DNA of 64,000 nucleotides from a virus. Below the pieces are notes generated by a model, which was not told where the DNA came from, did no database searches, and saw nothing but the letters and a program-made list of their open reading frames with translations. The stretch's first letter is position 1; every line of letters begins with the position of its first letter. The stretch is taken from positions 177,400 through 241,399 of IMG/VR virus record IMGVR_UViG_3300043411_000921. One strand, 5' to 3'. Position numbers and translations under genes: made by a program. This document shows positions 50,665 through 59,044 of the stretch, in pieces.

Positions 50665-51017
50665 CAATGCCACTCGAAAACACCATCGAGTGCAAAGCAC
50701 AAATCATTGTGAACATGGGTGACTCAACCAACATGTACGTCGCTCTCAGAAAGAAATTCCGAGAAGAACTCCTTGACCTCATCAAGAAGAGATTGGAGAA
50801 GGTCTCAGAAGAATATGCAGAGGCAGTGAAGCAATCCAACAACAAAGACTTGCTGTCCTACCGCAAGCAGCCTCATGAAAAACCTGCTGAGAAATCTGTG
50901 ACCCTAAAAGTGGATAACAACACCATCCAAGAGTGGCTTGAGCATGTTTCTATGAGTGCTTACCGAACCAACAAAACCTGCATCTATCACCTCAACTGCC
51001 TCGTAACCATCTCCTAA
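50661..51017 (+). CDS. hypothetical protein, 118 aa
   Basis: Starts at the ATGA overlap rather than at the upstream ATG at 50556. A helical middle (KKFREELLDLIKKRLEKVSE) and a C-terminal part with two Cys. Position just before the large terminase is where a small terminase could lie, but no HTH or gp16 pattern is seen. Confidence 0.5.
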   Translation: MTMPLENTIECKAQIIVNMGDSTNMYVALRKKFREELLDLIKKRLEKVSEEYAEAVKQSNNKDLLSYRKQPHEKPAEKSVTLKVDNNTIQEWLEHVSMSAYRTNKTCIYHLNCLVTIS

Positions 51018-51028
51018 AGCCGTTTGCC

Positions 51029-51034
51029 TATTTA
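51029..51034 (+). promoter_or_regulatory. late-type -10 box TATTTA
   Basis: TGCCTATTTACAGGCATG: TGCCT and AGGCA form an inverted repeat around the box, and the terminase ATG follows after 5 bases. Confidence 0.6.
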
Positions 51035-51039
51035 CAGGC

Positions 51040-52683
51040 ATGGCTCTTACAAAAAAAGAACAAGTAGAAGAAGTTTTGAAGTGTGGGAAGGATCCCATCT
51101 ACTTCATCAAGAACTACCTTTACATCCAACATCCGACCAAAGGAAGGCTTCCCTTCCGTCTCTACCCATTCCAAGAAGAGTGTATTGAATCCTTCCTGGA
51201 CTACAAATACAACATCGTTTTGAAGTCCAGACAGCTCGGTTTATCCACAACAACAGCAGCTTATTGTCTCTGGATGGCTCTCTTCCGACAAGATGCCAAC
51301 ATCCTTCTCATGGCAACAAAACTGGAAGTTGGAAAGGGAATGATCGAGAAGATCAGAACCGCTTTCAAAATGCTTCCAGCTTGGATGTTGAACCTGCTGG
51401 AGTTGAAGGTTCCTGATGCCGAGTCCGTGAAATATATCAAGTTCACAAACGGATCAAAAATCACCGCGATTCCAACCGCAAAAGATGCTGCTCGCGGAGA
51501 AGCTGTAACCCTGCTTGTTATTGACGAAGCAGCGCACATCGAAAATCTCGAAGAATTATGGATGGGTCTTTGGTCCACCGTTTCGACTGGAGGAAGGGCG
51601 ATTGTGTTCTCAACACCTAAAGGAAGAAACTACTTCCAGCAACTTTGGGTTGGGGCAGAAGTACCAGAATTGGAACCAAACAAGGTTGGACAAATTTGTA
51701 AAGGTGTTGGCAGGAACGGATTCCACGGCATCAAACTCCCCTGGTTCGTTCACCCAGAAAGAGATGATGAATGGTTTGATGCTCAGTCGAGAGCACTGGA
51801 CGCAAGAGGTGTTGCACAAGAACTTCTGTGCAGTTTTGAAGGATCCAGCCTCACCTTCTTCTCACAAACATCAATCGACTACGTTCGCAACCTCTCTTTT
51901 CCTCCTGTTGCTTTCACTGGGCCAGAAGGAAAGGGATTGGACTTGCAAATTTGGAAGAACGCTGAGGAAGGACATCAATATGTTTTGTCAGCAGACGTGG
52001 CTAGAGGCGACGCAGAGGATTATAGCGCCTTCCATGTCTTCGACATAACCAAGTCTGAGGTTGTGGCTGAATACCTTGGTAAAATTCCTCCTGATCGGTT
52101 TGGAGAGTGGCTAATCGAGGTTGGTAAGAAATACAACATGGCTCTGATCGTTGCTGAAAAGAACACGGTTGGAATTGCCACAGCAATCAAGCTTCGTGAT
52201 TCTGGGTACCCAAACCTTTACTACGACCAGGAATTGGCCAACAAGATGTTGACCATGACTCCAGACGAGAAAAAGGATTGTCTTCCAGGGTTTACAATCA
52301 CTCCCAAGAACAGAGAAAAGATTCTGGAGAACCTGGAACAAGTCATCAGGAACAATCACTTGAGGCTTTATTCCACAAGGTTTGTTTCAGAGATGGAATC
52401 ATTTATCTGGAATGGTAAGCGTGGGCAAGCACTCAAGAAACGACACGATGACTTGATCATGGCAATGGCCATTGGCTTGCAAGTTTTCACTCCCAATGCA
52501 GAGCAACAGAATTACTTTGATGTTTTGGCAGCAAACCAAGGATTGGCGAAGGCTATGCTAGCTGGGATGTCGAGAGGCGGTGGAAGTGGAAAGCTTGGTG
52601 GGAAGAAGGTTCCAAGTTTCGTGAACAAGGAGACTGTTCAACTGGAGATGCAATTCAGAAAAGAGTTCGGTTGGCTGTATTGA
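51040..52683 (+). CDS. terminase large subunit (gp17-like)
   Basis: 547 aa (T4 gp17 is 610). Packaging motor ATPase plus nuclease. Walker A variant SRQLGLST at 63-70, Walker B LLVIDEAAH (about 156-164), and a coupling STPKGRNYF. The RNase H-like nuclease has SADVARGDAEDYSAFHVFD (about 325) and the final acidic site HDDLIMAMAIG (about 470). It has no ribosome site but a TATTTA box 5 bases before the ATG, so it is probably translated from a leaderless mRNA. Confidence 0.9.
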   Translation: MALTKKEQVEEVLKCGKDPIYFIKNYLYIQHPTKGRLPFRLYPFQEECIESFLDYKYNIVLKSRQLGLSTTTAAYCLWMALFRQDANILLMATKLEVGKGMIEKIRTAFKMLPAWMLNLLELKVPDAESVKYIKFTNGSKITAIPTAKDAARGEAVTLLVIDEAAHIENLEELWMGLWSTVSTGGRAIVFSTPKGRNYFQQLWVGAEVPELEPNKVGQICKGVGRNGFHGIKLPWFVHPERDDEWFDAQSRALDARGVAQELLCSFEGSSLTFFSQTSIDYVRNLSFPPVAFTGPEGKGLDLQIWKNAEEGHQYVLSADVARGDAEDYSAFHVFDITKSEVVAEYLGKIPPDRFGEWLIEVGKKYNMALIVAEKNTVGIATAIKLRDSGYPNLYYDQELANKMLTMTPDEKKDCLPGFTITPKNREKILENLEQVIRNNHLRLYSTRFVSEMESFIWNGKRGQALKKRHDDLIMAMAIGLQVFTPNAEQQNYFDVLAANQGLAKAMLAGMSRGGGSGKLGGKKVPSFVNKETVQLEMQFRKEFGWLY

Positions 52684-52695
52684 CCCGCAGCCCTA

Positions 52696-53970
52696 TCAAG
52701 GGACAGCTATCATTTTTCTAGTGGCTAGGTCAAAACCCTTTGGCAATTTTGTCTTAGCGTCGAATGTTGCTTCACGCAGCCCAATCGCATCTTCCAGGTT
52801 GCTCCCAGTAAAATCAACATCGTAAAACGCAGCACCAAAAAAATCAACATCCTGCAAATAAGCATTTCTCATGTGAACTCCTGAAAAACTTGAATGTTTC
52901 AAACTTGTGGCAAACAAGTCAACAGAGTTAAGAACACATTGAACGAAGCCACAAGCGTCCATTTTTGCTTCCCTAATCTTGGCACCCCCAAGTTGGCAGC
53001 GTGTGAACAAGCCTTTGAAAAGCTGGATTTTTGAAAGGTTTGCCTTTGCGAACCTGCAATTTATGAAGTTTATCCTTTGAAGGTTGGCGCCTGTGAAATC
53101 TGATCCTGAGAAATCCACGTCTTCAATGATCATGTTTTTTTCACTGAGGCCAATGGTTTTCAAGATTTGCTTGTTTTCCATGTTGCGGAAATCTGATCCC
53201 TGAAAGTCAAGAAGCTTTTTATCTTTCTCGAACAGAGAGGTGATGTGGCCCTTTGGAGCATCAAGAATGCTTGGTTTGTTATTCTTCTCCACGACACTTA
53301 CAATTTCGACTTGGGCTGTGTTGAAGAACACGGCTTGGTTTGGTTCGAGGTGATGGATAATTTGAAAACCATCATCAACAACCCCATCATATCCAAGCAC
53401 CTTCCAGAGAAGGTAAGACCATTTTCCGGTTGGGCCGCCACCACGATCTTTCTTCTGTTCGGGTTGAAAATCTGGATCAGCAGAATCGGCACCCGCCAAC
53501 AATCTTGTAATGTTCCAGATCATTGAACCGTGAAGATTTTGATTGTCTCTTGCCCCTCTTCTTGCATACTCAATCGCTTTTTGTGAAAATCCCCAAGCGA
53601 CAAGTTTTTCTACATCTTGCTTGAGGTTTTCCGCGGAATGAGTCGTGAAATCCAGCAATCTCGCTGTTGGTTTTGGTCTGATTACAACAGCATAAGGTCT
53701 GTTGATCGCAAACCTCATCATCTTCTTTCGATCAAGGAAGTAAGCATAGAAGCCAATAGGTGTCTTGTACTGATTCTTGAGATACAAACCCATCCTGGGA
53801 TAATCTGAGAAGTGAACAAACAAGTTCTTGTCTGTCTTGTTTTGCTGTTCAAGTGCAGCAAGTTGTTCTTGCCAAGGAGTTGGTTTCACTCCCAGTTCCC
53901 TCATGTGCCTGGAGATTTCAAGAAGAGTGAGAGACCTGATAAGAGGGGAAAGAGAATTGCTGCTGCTCAT
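52696..53970 (-). CDS. pentapeptide-repeat protein with ART-like N-terminal domain
   Basis: 424 aa. Residues about 215-415 contain pentapeptide repeats (VDFSGSDFTGANLQRINFIN, then ANLSKIQLFKG and SNLEDAIGLREA), which fold as a right-handed beta helix. The N-terminal ~200 residues (HFSDYPRMGLYLKNQYKTPI, then GFYAYFLDR, and WKVLGYDGVVDDGFQIIHHL before NQAVFFNTAQVE) match a module I associate with ADP-ribosyltransferase-like domains of phage polyvalent proteins. Catalysis is unproven. The gene is transcribed against terminase. Confidence 0.6.
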   Translation of the reverse strand: MSSSNSLSPLIRSLTLLEISRHMRELGVKPTPWQEQLAALEQQNKTDKNLFVHFSDYPRMGLYLKNQYKTPIGFYAYFLDRKKMMRFAINRPYAVVIRPKPTARLLDFTTHSAENLKQDVEKLVAWGFSQKAIEYARRGARDNQNLHGSMIWNITRLLAGADSADPDFQPEQKKDRGGGPTGKWSYLLWKVLGYDGVVDDGFQIIHHLEPNQAVFFNTAQVEIVSVVEKNNKPSILDAPKGHITSLFEKDKKLLDFQGSDFRNMENKQILKTIGLSEKNMIIEDVDFSGSDFTGANLQRINFINCRFAKANLSKIQLFKGLFTRCQLGGAKIREAKMDACGFVQCVLNSVDLFATSLKHSSFSGVHMRNAYLQDVDFFGAAFYDVDFTGSNLEDAIGLREATFDAKTKLPKGFDLATRKMIAVP

Positions 53971-54037
53971 GGGAGATAAGTAAATTCATCCTTGAGAGGA
54001 AGATAAAAGTCAAGAAGACATATAAGAAGTCTTCCCT

Positions 54038-54061
54038 CTCCCTCTTCTGGTTATGTTCCAC
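54038..54061 (+). repeat. short dispersed repeat with TGGTTAT core
   Basis: CTCCCTCTTCTGGTTATGTT continues CCAC; same block as at 42541. Intergenic between two minus-strand genes, so it would point against the downstream one. Confidence 0.45.
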
Positions 54062-54082
54062 TCGTCCTTTGTTATCAAGGAG

Positions 54083-55714
54083 TTACGCGACACCCCCAAC
54101 TTTCCAAGAATTCAATGCCGAGATCAAATTGGGAAGTTCATCGTTCAGTTTTTTCAAAGCGCCTCTGAGATTTTCAATACTCGTTTTGAGAAGCTCGGCT
54201 TGTGCAGTTGGAGCGCCGCTGGCGCGACCCAATGGAGAATGACTTGAAACGTTTGTTCCTCTAAGAACGTTTTGCATAGCAGGGCTCACATCCTTTCCCG
54301 AAACCACTGCTTGAGTACCTCGATTGCTGGGCACTTGTCCGGGTGCTGCGGAAATGGAACTGGTCTCCACATTCTCCAAAAGATCAACGTTCGTTCCACT
54401 TTTGGGGACAACACTATTCAATGTCTGGAGAGCGGAAGCAAGGGCCTTCGTGCCATCCTGCAACGCAACAATCGCATTCTTTTTTGCGTTTCCGATAGCG
54501 TTGAGACCGTCTTTTAATTGCTTGGAATTACGCTGGGACAGGTTTCCACTTGGTCCGTAAGCAACCTCGGATGCCCCAGAAAGGACTTGCAAGTTGTCGT
54601 TGATGGTCTTGGTGGTATACCTTGGGGTTTGACTCCCTGGCCCTTCCCAGTATCTTCCACCTTCAGCAAACACAAACTTTTTTGCAGCCCAAGCAACCAA
54701 AGCAGCAAGCCCAGCCAAAATTGCTCCAATCAAGAACTGTTCATCCAACCTTCTTTGGGAAGTTGTTGCTTCTGCTACGAGTTCTCTGTTTGTTCCTGTG
54801 AGACGAGTTGTGAGTTGCTGGAGAGATCCGACTTCTGTCACAAGGATTTCACCAAAGTTGTTGATGTCCTGAATAACCTTGGCAAGTGCGGCACGGTTTT
54901 CTTCAACCTTATTTTTTCCCGCTTCATTGGGAGCAACACCTGGAACAGGAGCAACACCTGGAACAGGAGCAACACCTGGAACAGGTGGCAGCGTGGCTGT
55001 TGACACCGGCCCGCTCGTTTCACCGATAAAACGTTGCTGATACCTTTCAAAGTCACCTTCGGTCAGAATTCCGTTCTCAACCAAACTTTTCAAGCTTGAG
55101 AGAAGATTCAACACTTCGCTAACAGCCGACTGGGGTTGTGCTGATACTGGTTGAGTTCGTGCTCGTGCCAGAGTACCAGGAGAAGACGACACTTGTGCGC
55201 CAACGAGTGACTCAGTATCTTTGAGTGCCTTGGAAAGTGTTTTTGCTGAATCAACAACACCTGTGTTGCTTGAGTTAAAGAACAAAGGAAGAACCTTAGC
55301 ACATGCAGAAGCAACAATACCAGCTTGCCTTTTTTGCTCTGCTCTCCAGTTATCAGCAGCTTTTTCTACCGCTTTGAATTCTTTGGTTGGGGCAATCTTG
55401 TCAAAAATGGCCTTGGCTTCTTTTGTTCTTTGACCTTCGAAAGCATCAAGGAACCAAGCCAGGAACCAGATGGGAGTTTCTTTGTCGATGCGGGCGGAGT
55501 TTTCCCTCAACTCTACCAAGGCAGCTTGAATTTGCTGTGTCTTTTGACCTTCGTCCGTTGTTTGTTTTCCAACAGCGGACTTGAGTTTGTCACCCAGGGA
55601 GAGTTTGATCAGTTTGGCAACGTTGTTGTCTGAGAACAGAACGTTTGCCATTGCACTGAAGGCGCCTGCTGGGCCGATGACATCAGGGCCATTGAATGTG
55701 ATTTTGACTGCCAT
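54083..55714 (-). CDS. large membrane-anchored phage protein with VPGVAP repeats, 543 aa
   Basis: Not recognised. N-terminal helical region, then a Pro-rich linker holding three tandem VPGVAP units (18-base DNA repeat, 54931-54986), a second helical region and one membrane segment (FLIGAILAGLAALVAWAAKK, about residue 325). The C-terminus is coiled-coil-like. It might be an ejected or tape-like protein, but nothing in the sequence decides. An ATACTTA sequence 15 bases upstream may be a late box variant. Confidence 0.55.
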   Translation of the reverse strand: MAVKITFNGPDVIGPAGAFSAMANVLFSDNNVAKLIKLSLGDKLKSAVGKQTTDEGQKTQQIQAALVELRENSARIDKETPIWFLAWFLDAFEGQRTKEAKAIFDKIAPTKEFKAVEKAADNWRAEQKRQAGIVASACAKVLPLFFNSSNTGVVDSAKTLSKALKDTESLVGAQVSSSPGTLARARTQPVSAQPQSAVSEVLNLLSSLKSLVENGILTEGDFERYQQRFIGETSGPVSTATLPPVPGVAPVPGVAPVPGVAPNEAGKNKVEENRAALAKVIQDINNFGEILVTEVGSLQQLTTRLTGTNRELVAEATTSQRRLDEQFLIGAILAGLAALVAWAAKKFVFAEGGRYWEGPGSQTPRYTTKTINDNLQVLSGASEVAYGPSGNLSQRNSKQLKDGLNAIGNAKKNAIVALQDGTKALASALQTLNSVVPKSGTNVDLLENVETSSISAAPGQVPSNRGTQAVVSGKDVSPAMQNVLRGTNVSSHSPLGRASGAPTAQAELLKTSIENLRGALKKLNDELPNLISALNSWKVGGVA

Positions 55715-55725
55715 ATTGTTGCAGC

Positions 55726-56079
55726 CTAAGTATTATCCTTCACCTCCCGCATGAAACGATAAATCCCAGCTTTCTTTACATCTGTGGTTGCTGGATTCAC
55801 AATCCCGGTAAAAACCCAGCCAATCATCTGAGTCTCACAGACTAACACCTTCAAATAACTCAAGGTCTTCTTGGGAACTTCAACCAAAACAAACAGTTGT
55901 TTTGGTTTGAGGTAAACGACCATACTCCAGCGTTGATGTGGAAGACCTACAACCCTTCTTCCATGACGCGAACAAAGAAGAGGCCGTGCCGTGTCAGAGA
56001 CAAACTCATACAATCCACCAACCCGAACATCTACTTCTGGAATCTGAACCTTTTTACGAATCCGCTTGTTGTTTGACAT
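55726..56079 (-). CDS. basic SH3-like small protein, 117 aa
   Basis: The ATG at 56079 is preferred. A very basic head (NNKRIRKKVQIPEV) and a beta-rich body (SMVVYLKPKQLFVLVEVPKK). Architecture recalls the protein at 58644-59024. Divergent from the sigma factor gene. Function unknown. Confidence 0.55.
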   Translation of the reverse strand: MSNNKRIRKKVQIPEVDVRVGGLYEFVSDTARPLLCSRHGRRVVGLPHQRWSMVVYLKPKQLFVLVEVPKKTLSYLKVLVCETQMIGWVFTGIVNPATTDVKKAGIYRFMREVKDNT

Positions 56080-56143
56080 TTCTCTTCTCAATGACTTGAA
56101 ACAATCTTATACAATGCTTACAGTTGCTTCTGGAGCAAGAATT

Positions 56144-56953
56144 ATGTCAATCCAGAGACGCAGAACCAAGAGATATCCAAACACCCCCAGGCCCAACAAC
56201 AAGGAAGATCATGAACTGTTTCTGAAATATCAAGGAACCAAAGTTCACAATGAGAATGGTAAACTCATCTCCTCAGACTTGAAGCTGAGGAATCAGCTAG
56301 CAGATCGTAATGCGAGGCTTGTGACTTTTATGGTCAACAAGTTTTACAGCCGCAAGAAGAAGCATCTCGAACTCAGAGACGATCTTCTTCAAGAAGGTCA
56401 CATTGGTTTGGTCCATGCTGTTGAAGGTTTCAAGCCTGAAATGGGAATCATGTTCAGCACTTATGCTGGAATTTGGATTCGGCAAGCTATCAAGACCTAC
56501 CTTCTGGAACACGATCCATTCATGCCCATTCCAGGACACGTCAGAACAGCCAACAACAAACTCGTTAAGCATTGCAAAGAAGTCGGCAAACCCACCGACA
56601 ATTTCTTCATTTTGACTGATGAGGAATTGGCAACCCTTGAAATCACAAAGAACATGGTTGATTGTGTTGAAGCAGCAAGAAAAACCGCAAAGACAAAAAC
56701 CGTGTTTGTTGATTTCTTCCAAGACCTGAGACCAAACTCGGAAGTTTCTGAAACGAGTTTTCTGAAAGGACTCCCAGCCGAGCAAGATGATCGGTTTATC
56801 AACAAGCGTCTTTTGCTGGCAGCGAAGAAGGCATTTACCCAACTTACTCTGAGAGAGCGTTGTGTTCTTCTGGAGAGGTATGGAATTGATTCCAGGCCAT
56901 ATTGGAATGGCGAAACAGTTTTGAGTGAAGAGGATAACGAGGTGACAAAATGA
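56144..56953 (+). CDS. phage-encoded sigma70-family factor
   Basis: 269 aa from the ATG at 56144, which has a GGAGC site; an upstream in-frame ATG at 56114 lacks one. Region 2 is clear: NRLVT-like NARLVTFMVNKFYSR, then LQEGHIGLVHAVEGF and GIMFSTYAGIWIRQAIKTYL, followed by PIPGHVR. The C-terminus has region 4.1-like FTQLTLRERCVLLERYGIDS but ends without the 4.2 helix-turn-helix that reads -35 boxes. T4 late sigma gp55 likewise lacks 4.2. It should direct RNA polymerase to -10-only promoters such as TA(T/G)TTA. Confidence 0.85.
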   Translation: MSIQRRRTKRYPNTPRPNNKEDHELFLKYQGTKVHNENGKLISSDLKLRNQLADRNARLVTFMVNKFYSRKKKHLELRDDLLQEGHIGLVHAVEGFKPEMGIMFSTYAGIWIRQAIKTYLLEHDPFMPIPGHVRTANNKLVKHCKEVGKPTDNFFILTDEELATLEITKNMVDCVEAARKTAKTKTVFVDFFQDLRPNSEVSETSFLKGLPAEQDDRFINKRLLLAAKKAFTQLTLRERCVLLERYGIDSRPYWNGETVLSEEDNEVTK

Positions 56954-57237
56954 GTGCATCAACAGGCAAGTACATCACGATTGAAGAAGGTGAAGATTTC
57001 AGGTCCATTGCTACCAAGATGAAGAGCCTTGGTTCCAAAATGAACCATGCAACAGCAAGAAATGTTACTTTGCTGGGAATGCAGAAGTTTCTTGGGAATC
57101 TTGCTCGTGAGTTGAACTGTCCAGTGGACGATGAGACTTGTAAGAGACTTACTCAACAACAACATATTCATGAGTTGATTGGGGAAATTCTTCCCTTGAT
57201 TTGTGATGACATGAAAGAAGTGAAGGAGAAACAATAA
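56950..57237 (+). CDS. hypothetical protein, 95 aa, coupled to sigma factor
   Basis: Starts in an ATGA overlap with the sigma factor gene. Helical (IHELIGEILPLICDDMKEVK). Tight coupling suggests a partner in transcription or late switching, but no motif supports this. Confidence 0.55.
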   Translation: MSASTGKYITIEEGEDFRSIATKMKSLGSKMNHATARNVTLLGMQKFLGNLARELNCPVDDETCKRLTQQQHIHELIGEILPLICDDMKEVKEKQ

Positions 57238-57572
57238 TGCCCGGTGGAAATCTAAACCAACAACAGCAACAAACAGACCTCAGAGGGTTTCTTGGAAGAA
57301 GGAGAGCAACCCTGCAACAGTGGATGGAAGCAAACAATATCATCGACGCAGAGGGCCTTGGGAGGCTTATTGGTGACAGCAAATGGTATATTGATCCCGA
57401 ACTACTGTCCGAAGCTCAGAGCCTCCTAAAAAAGCCCACAGAGCCTTCTACGGCCATTCCCATTTTGACCACCGTTTCCGAAGAATCCGAACGAAAAAAT
57501 GTGACTGCCGTTTCCGAAGAGGAGAAGGTTGTTTCTGCTGTGATTCCAGCAAAAAGAAAAAAGGGTGTCTAG
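57237..57572 (+). CDS. hypothetical protein, 111 aa
   Basis: TAATG overlap with the upstream gene. A Gln-rich head, a helical part (FLGRRRATLQQWMEANNIID) that recalls a small DNA-binding helix, and a charged Lys-rich tail. No family recognised. Confidence 0.5.
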   Translation: MPGGNLNQQQQQTDLRGFLGRRRATLQQWMEANNIIDAEGLGRLIGDSKWYIDPELLSEAQSLLKKPTEPSTAIPILTTVSEESERKNVTAVSEEEKVVSAVIPAKRKKGV

Positions 57573-57588
57573 GTAGCTCTAGGAGACA

Positions 57589-57816
57589 ATGAGTTCCCGC
57601 TACCAAAAAGAAAAGCGTTTTCGTCCTCGCAACGACCCTTACCAAAGAACACAATTCAACGCCGGGAAGTATACCCGAATTGAAAGAGTTGTGGTTCTCC
57701 CTCCAAAACAACACCAACAAGATCTTCAACAGCATCAAGAGCCAGATGAGAATAGTGACATGATTCTCTCTGGTTCTGTTGATATTGCTGAAAATCAAAC
57801 TGAAACAGTGGGTTGA
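57589..57816 (+). CDS. small hypothetical protein, 75 aa
   Basis: AGGAG site before the ATG. Basic N-terminus (SRYQKEKRFRPRN) and acidic C-terminus. Not recognised. Confidence 0.5.
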   Translation: MSSRYQKEKRFRPRNDPYQRTQFNAGKYTRIERVVVLPPKQHQQDLQQHQEPDENSDMILSGSVDIAENQTETVG

Positions 57817-57817
57817 A

Positions 57818-57823
57818 TAGTTA
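57818..57823 (+). promoter_or_regulatory. late-type -10 box TAGTTA
   Basis: GAATAGTTACCGC, 13 bases before the ATG at 57837. Confidence 0.5.
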
Positions 57824-57836
57824 CCGCTCATAGATC

Positions 57837-58541
57837 ATGAGCATGGGAGAAAGAATCGGTTTGGGGGACTTCGGCAAACTCGCAAGGCCGAAAACTCTCA
57901 CCGATGTTTTTCTTCTGAACCCATCTGCAACTCCAGACCTCGAAGACTGGTGGATTGAAAACAGAAAACTTTCCTACTCCTCAACAACATTCAACAAAGA
58001 TATGTTGGCTGGGACTTATGGGATGAACCTAGATGTTCTCTTTTCAGATCTTTCTATTGATTCCTACCACTGCCAAATAACCTCATTCCTTGTTCTTGTT
58101 TCCAGCGAGTATAAACTCCTGACGACACTAGAACAGATTGAGTTCTACAAGACAAGGAAGCCAAAAGCCAAGGTAAAAGCTGTTGGTGTTACCATCTTCA
58201 AAAACTCACAAGAGGTTTGGAACCCAAATGATTCGGGATTGGTTTGGTTGTTCAGGCCAAGATGTTTGGTGAGGCTGGAAGATGTGAAATTGTTTGAGGA
58301 AGTTGAAACAGGAGATGTTCTTCAGTTTCAAAAGACGAATGGAATGGTGATGAGGGTGTTGAAGGTTCGCCGCAAAAGATTCTACCTGAGCACCTCTTGG
58401 ACAAATCGTTCAATCACTTATTTGACTGGAACCACAGGAAAACTTCTTCAGTTGAATCCAGATAGACCTTTCAAACTTATCAAACTCTCTTCGTCTCAAT
58501 CCTCAACACCGCCATCTTCGTCTTCTTCATCATCAACTTGA
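57837..58541 (+). CDS. hypothetical late protein, 234 aa
   Basis: Not recognised. Alpha/beta with KPKAKVKAVGVTIFKNSQEV and a C-terminal Ser-rich tail (SSTPPSSSSSSST). Own late-type box. The end overlaps the convergent small gene by 46 bases. Confidence 0.55.
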   Translation: MSMGERIGLGDFGKLARPKTLTDVFLLNPSATPDLEDWWIENRKLSYSSTTFNKDMLAGTYGMNLDVLFSDLSIDSYHCQITSFLVLVSSEYKLLTTLEQIEFYKTRKPKAKVKAVGVTIFKNSQEVWNPNDSGLVWLFRPRCLVRLEDVKLFEEVETGDVLQFQKTNGMVMRVLKVRRKRFYLSTSWTNRSITYLTGTTGKLLQLNPDRPFKLIKLSSSQSSTPPSSSSSSST

Positions 58542-58681
58542 GAGTCTTTTACTTTCTCAACGACACCGATTGCATCTTCGATGATTGCAACTTCGTCTGC
58601 GTCGAGATCGTGCTTGTACTCATCAACAAACTCTTCAAGGCGTTCAGACAGTCGATTCAGAATCTTGGCTCTTGTTTGCAT
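58496..58681 (-). CDS. small acidic protein, 61 aa
   Basis: Strongly acidic (EYKHDLDADEVAIIEDAIGV, ending DDEEDEDGG). It overlaps genes at both ends, which lowers confidence, but the composition is protein-like. Acidic small phage proteins can be DNA mimics; that is only a thought here. Confidence 0.45.
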   Translation of the reverse strand: MQTRAKILNRLSERLEEFVDEYKHDLDADEVAIIEDAIGVVEKVKDSQVDDEEDEDGGVED

Positions 58682-59024
58682 TGTGTGTTTGGTCCGTTTC
58701 TTCTGGAAGGGGAGTTACCTGGAAGTTCTTGTCTTTGACAATCCAACCCGTTCGAGTATCCCCATATAGACAGTTGTAATAGAAATGACCATAAGAATCC
58801 ACCACTTCCCTCAACAACACAAAAACTTCCGAGAATCCCTTCAATCCCCACGGTTGCACTGCCCCAGTGAGCGCGGTTCCAAATTCCGTCGTCGTTGAAA
58901 TTATGGTTTCATTTTTCTTCAAACGCGATTCCAGCAAAAGTTCCAAATCAGGATAAACAGCAACAAACACTGGCTTCCTCGTGTTTCTTCTGTTTTTCAG
59001 TGTGCAAATGGATCCTGGTTTCAT
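58644..59024 (-). CDS. SH3-like small protein, 126 aa
   Basis: Beta-rich (MKPGSICTLKN, then GFSEVFVLLREVVDSYGHFY) with a polar tail. Resembles the other small barrel-like proteins of this phage. Divergent from the KTSC gene by 20 bases. Function unknown. Confidence 0.55.
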   Translation of the reverse strand: MKPGSICTLKNRRNTRKPVFVAVYPDLELLLESRLKKNETIISTTTEFGTALTGAVQPWGLKGFSEVFVLLREVVDSYGHFYYNCLYGDTRTGWIVKDKNFQVTPLPEETDQTHNANKSQDSESTV

Positions 59025-59044
59025 GTTCCCTAGCTAGACTCATC

